A stretch of DNA of 64,000 bases from Dugong dugon (Eukaryota > Chordata > Mammalia > Sirenia > Dugongidae): NCBI GenBank assembly GCA_030035585.1, contig CM057469.1, forward strand, positions 58,049,501 to 58,113,500, in the 5' to 3' direction. A model generated the notes under the pieces. It searched no databases. It was not told the origin of the DNA and saw only the letters and a program-made list of their open reading frames with translations. A program made the position numbers and the translations under genes. This document shows positions 55,714-64,000 of this stretch, one piece after another (position 1 is the first letter of the stretch; every line of letters begins with the position of its first letter).

Positions 55714-56236
55714 TGTCTTTAGTTATCTAGTGCTGCTGTAACAGAAATACCACAAGTCGATGGCTTTAATAAAGAGAAATTTATTCTCTCACAATCTAGG
55801 GGGCTAGAAGCCTGAATTCAGGGCACTAGCTTCAGGGGAAGTCTTTCTCTCTCTGTCAGCTCTAGGGGAAAGTCCTTATCATCAATTTTCCCCTGGTCTA
55901 GGAGCTTCTTAGCACAGGGATCCCTGGTCCGAAGGATGTGCTGTGCTTCTGGTGCTTCTTTCTTGGTGGTATGAGGTTCTCCTGTCTCTCTGCTCACTTC
56001 TCTTTTTTGTATTACAGAAGAGATTGACCTAAGACACAACCTAACCTTGTAGATTGAGTCCTGCCTCATTAACATAACTGCCTCAATCCTGCCTCATTAA
56101 CATCATAGAGGTGGGATTTACAACACACACGAAAATCACATTAGATGACAAAATGGTGGACAGTCGTACAATACTAGGAATCATGGCCTAGCCAGGTTAA
56201 CACACATTTTTGGGGGACACAGTTCCATCCATGCCA
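55714..56236 (-). mobile_element. Solo LTR, MaLR-like afrotherian family (copy 5), antisense
   Basis: On the plus strand it starts TGTCTTTAGTTATCTAGTGCTGC and ends CACAGTTCCATCCATGCCA. The 5-bp flanks GGAGC (55709-55713) and GGGGC (56238-56242, one base on) agree with a duplication carrying one change. The reversed TATA and poly(A) regions are recognisable. Length 523 bp. Confidence 0.88.
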
Positions 56237-56242
56237 GGGGCA

Positions 56243-57900
56243 AAGTCCTTGTCTCAGAGATGTTAATTTGCTAAAACTGTGTGTGACATGAAATGATTGA
56301 GAGGCCAGGGAGTTGTTTTAAACTTTATGAAAAATGAAAAAGTGTTTTTTTTAAAATAAAAAATACAAGTAAAACAGAAATTGTAAACAAAGCGTATACT
56401 CACAGCAGTAGTGTGTTGGAACTGACTTGCACCAGCTCATGAAAGAAGGTTTGCAAAGGCTGGTGACAAGTGACCATAAAATTTTCAGGCATTTTGTGAA
56501 GCTGGTTGATAAGCATAGCCATGATTAAAAATTAAATTATAAACTTACAATTAATACATTGTATTAAAAAAAAGGTAATTAATACTTGAAATTTATTACC
56601 TTCTAATTGTCTTACTACATTTGACTCTTCTTTATGCTCTTAGAGTTTATTTACATGGATTATATCTGTATGGTGGAGAAACGATATAATAGTGTCCTCC
56701 TGCCCATCTCTTCCCAACTCTGCATTCAGTGACTTTAGATTGGTAGCTTGGAATCGGTTTTGGGGGCATTTACACTTCAAAAATAGGCGAACACTACCCA
56801 TCAGGTCCACTCCCTTGCTCTGCAAACTTCAAAAGGCAGTTGTTAAACATTCGCCAGCTCGCCACTGACTCACACGCAAGGCACACTTCTCTCTTCTTCT
56901 TGTTTCAAAGGGTAGAGTCACAACCTCATTAACATTCATTTTCTCCTAGACCAAATTTGTCATTTCTCACCTCATAGGGCTTGAATGAAGCAGATGGCAA
57001 GTCCGTAAACTAATTAATCACTGTTCTTGGAGTTGTATTTTGTGTTTAAGAGAGCTAATGTAGGACACAGATCAAACTAAAGCTTCCCAAGTCAAGCTAC
57101 AAACATACAGCATTTACCTTGTCTAAAGTCATGGCAGTGAAGAAAGCAAGTGAACCCAGAGTTAAAATGGGCACGAAAATGCTTATTTATTTTTCTGTCA
57201 ATTGGGAAGCTCCTTGTAAAGACGTGGATTAAAGGAATATTCATCACAGACAAATATTCAGTGATTATCCCTGGTGCTTTGTCACTATGAGAGCAAGTTA
57301 GGAGTAATCTATCAGTAAATGAGTACTTGGAGATAAATGTATTTCTCTAATAATTCATTATATGTACAGTATAATGCATCCAAAGTGCAGTATAAGTATA
57401 TGAATGCAAAACATATATATTATATGACACTATAGATATATTGCAGTTAATTGTTGTATATTATTCTTTATTTTACATATCATTAAATTCTTACTAATTA
57501 TTATTTCACATGTCTAGGATAGTGATCATTTTCTCATTGAAAAAGTCAAGAAGAAAAGGCTAAGTGAGCTTGGAATTTTGAATTGGCAAATCACATATAA
57601 GAAAAACATGAAAAAGAAAAATGACATTTCAGAAGAGAAAAGCAGCTTTCTGATAGATTATAATTAGCTGAGAAAATCTTTTACAGCATTAATATTTAGC
57701 TTTGTTCTGCATAGAAGGATGGTTTATAAAACTTCTGTATACAGAAGTATACGTGTCTAGAACAGAGATTGACAAACCTTTTCTACACAGGGTGAGATGG
57801 TAGGTTGGGTTTTGTGGAATAAGGAGTCTGTGTTCCAACTATTCAATTCTGCTATTGTAGTGCCAGAGGCAATATGTAAACAAACAGGAGTGGCTGTGTT
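56243..57900. other. Long repeat-free block
   Basis: About 1.65 kb without a recognised repeat, the longest clean stretch in the right half of the window. No frame exceeds 75 codons. It contains several TAATTA and ATTAAT words. It could include conserved regulatory DNA. Confidence 0.35.
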
Positions 57901-57914
57901 CCGATGAACTGTTA

Positions 57915-58059
57915 AAAACCAAAAATTCCGACTCATAGAGGCCTTATAGGACAGAGTAGCACTGCTGCATAGGGTTTTCAAGGAGCGCCTAGTGGATTTG
58001 AACTGCTGACCTTTTGCTTAGTAGCTGCAGCTCTTAATCACTACGCCACCAGGGTTTCT
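57915..58059 (-). mobile_element. AfroSINE, short type, antisense
   Basis: AAAACCAAAAATTCCGACTC, GTAGCACTGCTGCATAGGG, TGGATTTGAACTGCTGACC, CTACGCCACCAGGG. The 12-bp duplication GATGAACTGTTA (57903-57914) and GATAAACTGTTA (58060-58071) has one mismatch. Confidence 0.93.
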
Positions 58060-58071
58060 GATAAACTGTTA

Positions 58072-58860
58072 TGAAGGCAGAATTTGACCCATCAGACTGT
58101 AGTTCCCCAAGTCTCCATCCATTGCAATTGAGATTTGGTAATCACCCCAGTTAATTTGTTCAAAACTAAAATTACCTTTTAATACTGGAATTACTTGATT
58201 AGAAGTTCCATGTTGATTACATTAACTGGGGAATTCCCAAAGTTTATTTGCGGCATGAAGACTGACAGGGAAATAAGGGTGTACCTTCACTGTTAGGTGT
58301 GGAATAAGACAATTATCGTCTGTTTTAAGTCCAAAATAACTCCTCAGTTGCCTGCATGTACTATGTGAAAACATTGTATGACATCTGGATAATCCCAGTC
58401 TTTCACTGCAGTTTTCACAGGTAGAAGCACAATGTCAAATTTGCTAGCCATAAAGGCAACCACCATACCTCATGGACAGGAAATCTGACTGCATTGGTTA
58501 AAGGAGTTTTCTTTCTAAACGAGGGATTCTAACAGTAAGGAAGACAGAAGTTTGAGAACTGAAACCAACACAGCTAAACAACGCTGGGGCAGAGCATACT
58601 TTCCAGTCCCTATGTGAAACTGTACTGAGAACAAGCAAGCATATTTTAGCTACTGAGTTCTGGAAGATCACAGTGTGAACCAACTAAAGGAGCTTACTTA
58701 CCAAGATTAACAGCTTGCTCATCAAGACTTTTTTCAAGACCCTTGCCGCACTGCACCCACTAATCGAAAGCTATTTTGTTGTAAACTCTGCACGTATTCT
58801 AGACAGTTCCCTAATTTGCAAATTCACCTTAAAATCATCCAGCCCAGAGCACAAAACCCT
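58072..58860. other. Unique sequence
   Basis: No repeat or gene is recognised. Confidence 0.5.
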
Positions 58861-58861
58861 A

Positions 58862-59075
58862 TACCGTATTTTTACGCTAATAATGCATATTTCCATGTTT
58901 GTTTGCCAACCGTGCCCCCCTCCCCGAGGTATTTTTGCAAGCACTGCTATGCTTTTTCTTTTTTTTTTACATGTTATTTTTTATAAGCATAGGGAACTTT
59001 TGAAAATACTTCTGGGGGAGGGTGCAGTTGGCAAACAAATGTAAAAGGTGTGCATTATTTGTGTAAAAATATGGT
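58862..59075. mobile_element. MITE-like element with 90-bp inverted arms
   Basis: The left arm (58862-58950) opens TACCGTATTTTTACGC and TAATAATGCA, with GTTTGTTTGCCAAC, CCCCTCCCCGAGGTATTTTTGC and GCTATGC. The right arm (58986-59075) is its reverse complement with substitutions: GCATAGGG, GAAAATACTTCTGGGGGAGGG, GTTGGCAAACAAATG, TGCATTATTTGTGTAAAAATATGGTA. A short T-rich loop separates them. A near-palindrome with arms this long, and no coding capacity, fits a non-autonomous DNA transposon. The family is not recognised. Confidence 0.75.
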
Positions 59076-59079
59076 AAAT

Positions 59080-59975
59080 ATGTTTCTTTGACTGTTCCCT
59101 TCTGGATATTACTAAGAATCTATTATGGAGTGCTTTCCCTTTCTGCAGTATGTCTGATAATGATAGCTTTGCTTGAAGCTGGTTTTTCTGATAGTCTTTT
59201 GAAGCACTGATGGTTGACAATTTAATGGACATTCATTTGTCTAAATTAGTTAAACATTCATCATTCAACAAACATATACATTGTACTAGGCGTTGTGTTC
59301 AGTGCTGGAGCTACACTGGTCAGCAAGACAGACACAGACCCCATGGCCATGTCCTGACAGAATTTAGATCCTATGAGATTCCTTCTGCTATAGAGACTCC
59401 ACCTGCATAAAACCATGTTTGTTTCCCACCTAGTCTTGACTTTCTTTCCACCGTCAGTTGACAGTTGCTCTTGAACTTTTTTCTATAGGCACTTGTAAGT
59501 AAATAGTGATGTACTCACACATAATAGCACCTGCTTGTCATATGTCAAGAATGTACTAAGACCATTTCTAAATTCAATTCTGCTAGCACATTTTTCCCAG
59601 TCCATTCCTGAGCTTTCTGTTCCTCACCTTTTACCATACACGCAGAAAAGAGCAACTGAGATTTTGCTTCTCTAAACATAGCCCTATTGATCTGTGATTC
59701 TGAAGAAAGCCACTGGCCTTTACTTGGGCCACAAGTAAGATGTAAACTACAACCCTATGGTTTAGCCAGGTGCTCAAACAAATGCCACTTTGGCTCCAAT
59801 ACATTATGGTTCATTGGTACTTAATTTCCATGAATGGAATCAAGATAATACAATTCTCACATTACATCAGTGACATGCATTTATTACTGTTAAGATAAAG
59901 CAAAAAAAAAAAAAAAAAAAACCCTTCACTTTATTAAAAATAAAAATCCAGTTTCATCGAGTTATAGCTTACTGA
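59080..59975. other. Mostly unique sequence
   Basis: 59235-59375 resembles a reversed old repeat (CATTCATCATTCAACAAACAT, GTGTTCAGTGCTGGAGCTACACTGGTCAGCAAGACAG). A-run at 59902-59921. No gene recognised. Confidence 0.45.
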
Positions 59976-59977
59976 AT

Positions 59978-60015
59978 TGGGTCACCAGAAGTCAGAATTG
60001 ACTTGACAGCAACTG
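59978..60015 (+). repeat. AfroSINE tail fragment
   Basis: GGGTCACCAGAAGTCAGAATTGACTTGACAGCAAC is the tail region only. Confidence 0.6.
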
Positions 60016-60019
60016 AGGA

Positions 60020-61520
60020 AAAAACTGCTTATTGAAAAGAGAGTTGATATTTATAATAATCAGAGTAACTGTTTCCATGTAAATGTATTTATCATATGTG
60101 CCCACAAAAAAGACCCTCAGCAAGCAGAGCATCTCATCACTCATTCAGAGAGAATGGTGAAGATTATGAAAAGTAGCAGGCGTTGGGGAGGAGTAAGCAA
60201 TTCAGTGACATATCCACTGTGTTTGTTAAATCAAGCTAAGTTAAATATATATGTGTATATATACACACACACACATAGCTGTGGCTGAAGTGAGAATCTA
60301 ATTGCTGAGAGCTAATTTTTCATAGTATCTACTGTTTTTACACATGTGAATCCAAAGCCACAGGTACCTAACAGCTCAAGTGCAACTAATTGTGCCTATA
60401 TTGGGTCCTACATCAGGGCAAGTGGCCAACTACATACCTAATTAATTACACAAGGGGGTAATTAGTTCACTGTACAGTTTTTGTTGGGAGGCTTTTTTTT
60501 CTTTTTCTTCCTGTTTTGGCACATAGTTGTTGGGAAACCTCTTGAGGTGACCAGCTCTTTTAAGCCAATCTTTGGCCTTATTCTTGGAATAGTCTTGCAC
60601 AGCAGCTTAGCACACCTGTGGCTGAAAATTAGTGGGAGGCTTTCCTTGTTAAAGACTTTGCAGCTTGAACGTAACCAAACATATCTGGCTGTGTTCTCAT
60701 AAGATGAATGTAACTAATTAGAATAGCAAGAAGGTTACTTTTTATTACAAGGCTGTGTTAATGCAGTTGTTTTAGTTTGCCATTATTCCTTAATAAGATA
60801 CAATAAAATCACCATAATGCATGTAAACACCTATCCTCTCTGGGATAAAACTGCATTAATGACATATTTTGTGTTTATAGAAATAAATAGCATTTAGCAG
60901 CCATTTCTCTCAAGAGATTTTGCTTAACCAGAAACCAGGTACTTATTTTAGACCTAAAAGGAAAACATAGTTAATAATATTGAAAGGTTATTACTGCAAT
61001 AGGAGACTTATCATCCTTGCACAATGGAGACACAGGTTCATTTAAAAGAGTCATAAAGATAATTTCCATATTTATATGAAACATGGGATTGTTGGCTTTC
61101 TCTCTCTCCAGGTTTAGAGTTATTTTTAATTATGAATTCCCTTGCTGATTGGGATCTGACAAAGAAGAAAAAAGAGGTAGTCATTTTTAAATTGAAAATC
61201 TGTGATATTCTTTGCTAATAACCAAATTTTTGAATAACAATATAGACAACTTTCAGATGGAGAGATGGCATTTCCAGCTTAATTAACTTTGGCTTAAAAG
61301 TCTTAGATGGATAGATTCTTCTCTTAACACAAGCCGTGCCTTCCATTTGCATAGTTAATCTACATTATATACCTGATTGGATTTAGCAGTGCCCTTAAAT
61401 GGACAGTGGAGAAAAATTTATCTATTTCTTTGTGTTCTTTTGCCCACACTCCTTATTTTTAAATGAAAATGATTCATTTTTTACAAAAAATAGATTTAGA
61501 AATTAAAGCATAATTGTTAG
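60020..61520. other. Repeat-poor block, candidate conserved non-coding DNA
   Basis: Apart from a TA/CA tract at 60244-60276 no repeat is recognised in 1.5 kb. Around 60430-60480 homeodomain-type words are frequent (AATTAATTAC, GGTAATTAG). A 73-codon frame at 60481 has no supporting motif. Confidence 0.35.
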
Positions 61521-61525
61521 TCCAG

Positions 61526-62025
61526 TGTATTCATTTCCTATTGCTACTGTAACAAATTACCTCAATTCTGGTGACTTACAATAATGCAAATTTATTTTCT
61601 TACAGTTCTAGAGGTCAGAAGTCTGAAATGGATTTCTTTGGGTGACAATCAAGGTGTTGGCAGGATTGTGTTTCTTCTGGAGGCTTCAGGGGAGAGTCTG
61701 TTCCCTTGCCTTTTCCAGCTTTTTGGGACTACCTGCATTCCTTGGTTCATGATCCTCTTCTTCCATTTTCAAAGCCAGTAACTGTATCGCTTTGAACTCT
61801 GCTTTCATTGTCACATCTTCTTCTCTGATTCTGACAACCCTGCCTCCCTCTTATAAGGACTCTATTGATTACGTTTGGCCCATCTAGAGAGCCCAGGATA
61901 ATTTTCCCATTTTAAGACCCTTAGTCACATCTGCAAAGTCCCTTTTGCCATGTAAGGTGACTTATGCATAGGTTTAAAGACTTTGACATGGATTATCTTT
62001 GGGGAGATTTTATTCTGACTGCCAC
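61526..62025 (-). mobile_element. MLT1/MaLR-type solo LTR, antisense
   Basis: Plus strand starts TGTATTCATTTCCTATTGC and ends TATTCTGACTGCCACA. Inner words include GTTCTAGAGGTCAGAAGTC, CAAGGTGTTGGCAGG, GTCCCTTTTGCCATG. A perfect 5-bp duplication, TCCAG, lies at 61521-61525 and 62026-62030. Naming it MLT1 rather than another MaLR subgroup is from memory. Confidence 0.85.
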
Positions 62026-62030
62026 ATCCA

Positions 62031-62449
62031 GTTATTGCTTTAATCATTTAGTTTATAGTTGTTCAATTTGTTAACTTATACTGTATTTTCCCCTTTATTT
62101 CTTTGTGCTTTTGTCAAATTGTGACTTCTGTCTTATGCGGGTTCTCAATGGGTTTCTGGTGAACGTGTTGGATCTAATAACCAATAGTATTGTGATTTTG
62201 TCGGTTACCTACCTCTTCACTGTTATTATTCATTCATGAAACTGATATTTATTTTCTGCCTACTTGGTACAAGAAGCTGAGGAGAAAGAAATGAATCACT
62301 GATGAATCACATCAGATTCTTTTGAAGTAGACTAGTCCTTCTTCCTTTCTTTTAAAAGATTGAAATTGAGATACAGAATGTAAGATACAAGAACACAGAG
62401 TATATACTGACTAACCATCACTACCCTCCAATTACTTTGATTTGTGAAG
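62031..62449. other. Unique sequence
   Basis: Only a short reversed old-repeat word (CATTCATGAAACTGATATTTATT) near 62231 is seen. Confidence 0.5.
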
Positions 62450-62451
62450 CC

Positions 62452-62657
62452 CCACCACCAGCATCAGTTGCCATCAAGCAGATGCATTGTGAACCCCATT
62501 TACCAGAGTATATCATGCTCCATAGGGTTTTCAATGGCTGGTGTTTCTGAAATAGATCACCAGGCCTTTCTTCTGAGGTGCTTCTGGGTAGACTTGAACC
62601 TCCAAACTTTCACTTGGCAGCTGAACTCGTTAACATTTGCACCATTCATGGACTCCT
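62452..62657 (-). mobile_element. AfroSINE, GGAGTC subtype, antisense
   Basis: AGTTGCCATCAAGCAGATGC, CATAGGGTTTTCAATGGC, CCAGGCCTTTCTTCTGAGG, GCACCATTCATGGACTCC. The element is moderately diverged. Confidence 0.87.
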
Positions 62658-62659
62658 TG

Positions 62660-63460
62660 GTTAAAATTATTAAGGGCGTACAACTAAGTAGATGTTAAAA
62701 TTTTATTTTAAGAAAAGAAACTAACAGATTACTTTGCCACAAACCGGCAACAAAATCTCATCTAACATCTTCAGTAGGTTACCTTTTCAGTATTACTGAT
62801 TTAAAATTAATTTTTTTCAGCTTCAACATCAAATTTATTTTGTTTTGTTTACACTGACTCAAAATCTACATATCCAAGTAGGTATTTCAAGTGAAATAGT
62901 TTTTAACAACTTGCCTTGCAGTCTCTTTGATGAGTGTAATCCAGAAACATGAACATTTAGTAGGTAGTCATGTCTAAATTGCTGTAAGATTCAACTCTGA
63001 AACCAAAATTTTCTGATTTGTAAAATAAAGGTAATATTACCCACTTCAAAGAGCCGTAAGTATGAACTGAGTTAGCTAAGCAAGGGGCCTGCAACACTGT
63101 AAGCATTCAGTAAATGGTAACTGTTATTATTCTGCTGTTCAGGTTTAAGGAAAGGGTTGACAGCTGTTCCCTGTGCTGGGGCTTCATCAACTGCTCTCTA
63201 GTATAGGAATTTTTAACCTTCAGGGATCTGTGAACTTGGATGGGGAAAATCTTTATTTTCTTCAACTTCTGAAATTTAGCATTTCCTTCAAATATGAATA
63301 TAATTGACATTAGGAGTGCCTATGACTTTGTTGCCTATAGAAACCACAGATATTTTCATTTATCCTTGTAGTTATTGCAGATGTCTCAATATATGGTTTA
63401 AACTTATTACTATTTGGAAATTAAGGAAGTTATTAGGCCTATAAACAAGATCTTGTTATC
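62660..63460. other. Unique sequence with a MIR
   Basis: MIR-like text at 62990-63140 (TTTCTGATTTGTAAAATAAAGGTAATATTACC, GGGGCCTGCAACACTGTAAGCATTCAGTAAATGG). Nothing else recognised. Confidence 0.5.
62990..63140 (+). repeat. MIR
   Basis: Follows the 3' half of MIR with the conserved GTAAAATAAAGGTAAT and AGCATTCAGTAAATG words. Confidence 0.7.
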
Positions 63461-63461
63461 C

Positions 63462-63815
63462 AATTTTTTTTTTGTTTGTTGTGGTTTAAGTGAAAGGTTA
63501 CAGTTCAAGTTAGTTTCTCATACAAAAATGTATACACACATTGTTATATTACCCTAGTTGTTCTCCCTATAATGTGACAGCACACTCCTCCTTTCCACCC
63601 CGGATTTCCTGTGTCCATTCAACCAGCTTCTGTCCCTTTTTGCCTTCTCATCTCACCTCCGGACAGGAGCTGCCCATTTAGTCTCATGTATCTACTTGAG
63701 CTAAGAAGCACCCTCTTCACGAGTATCATCTTATGTCTTACAGTCCAGTCTATGTCTGAAGAGTTGGCTTCAGGAATGATTTTCAGTTCTGGGTAAAACC
63801 AATTTTTAAAAACTA
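63462..63815 (-). mobile_element. 5'-truncated L1, 3' UTR, antisense
   Basis: A T-run (63462-63471) leads into TTAAGTGAAAGGTTACAG, the reverse complement of the family's CTTTCACCTAAA end, then TCTTCCCCC-like C/T-rich text. The element has only 3' UTR sequence. Confidence 0.65.
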
Positions 63816-64000
63816 GGGCTTTAATGGGCAAGTAAATTAAGATAATCCGGTGGGAGGTAGACCTGAGACTTTGTAACATCAGTAACTTTCAAAGAAATAA
63901 AAAAAAAAAGCAATATTAATGAAAAGAGGTAGGGGGTGTATTTTATGTACAGCTCAGCACAAGACAGGTTTATTTTGTTTTAATATCTCACAAGCTCCAT
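63816..64000. other. AT-rich end of window
   Basis: No feature recognised; a short A-run is at 63900-63909. Confidence 0.5.

Noticed and set aside
1-64000. A novel multi-gene system such as a defence or biosynthesis cluster
   Set aside because: No host coding genes are visible; all coherent coding text is L1. The window is vertebrate repeat-rich DNA.

Overview
This is nuclear DNA from a placental mammal, almost certainly an afrotherian and most likely an elephant. The decisive signal is about thirty copies of a tRNA-derived SINE that begins GGAGCCCTGGTGG, runs through GGCAGTTCTACTCTG and ends GAGTCGGAATCGACTCG plus a GGTTTGG-rich tail. That is the AfroSINE family, which is known only from Afrotheria. 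No convincing protein-coding exon, tRNA, rRNA or known structural RNA gene was found. The window reads as gene-poor intergenic or intronic DNA whose identifiable content is mobile elements of several ages, and every long open frame of clear identity belongs to LINE-1.

Layout. 1-6.6 kb is mostly unique sequence with an old LINE-like fragment near 2.4-3.3 kb. 6.6-14.2 kb is SINE-rich, with an MLT1 LTR split by a younger solo LTR (6.6-7.6 kb), a SINE split by a second copy of that LTR (10.2-11.0 kb), and an L1 3' UTR remnant joined to an LTR fragment (12.8-14.0 kb). 14.2-22.9 kb alternates quiet sequence with an antisense old L1 interrupted by a third solo LTR, more SINEs, and L2 and MIR relics. 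22.9-25.1 kb is a dense SINE and microsatellite cluster with a SINE inside a SINE. 25.1-35.3 kb is a layered nest: a MER2-like Tigger DNA transposon holds an unidentified poly(A)-tailed insert, which holds a 9.5 kb L1 array bounded by a perfect 16-bp duplication. 35.3-45.2 kb is quieter and carries a perfect RFX X-box palindrome. 45.26-53.97 kb is a second near full-length but dead L1, itself interrupted by a block of L1 3' end, MLT1 and CA repeat, and by a retroviral solo LTR with readable TATA and poly(A) signals. 54-64 kb is quiet, with a fifth copy of the recurrent LTR, a 90-bp-arm hairpin element that looks like a MITE, an MLT1-type solo LTR with a perfect 5-bp duplication, and scattered SINEs.

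Nothing here forms a pathway or operon. The interest lies in the order of insertion events, which target-site duplications and interruptions allow to be read directly, in some unusual L1 structures (internal tandem duplication of ORF2, two poly(A) tails inside one outer duplication, duplicated 3' UTR end), and in a few repeat-free blocks that could be conserved regulatory DNA. Family names are from memory of consensus features, not from a library search.
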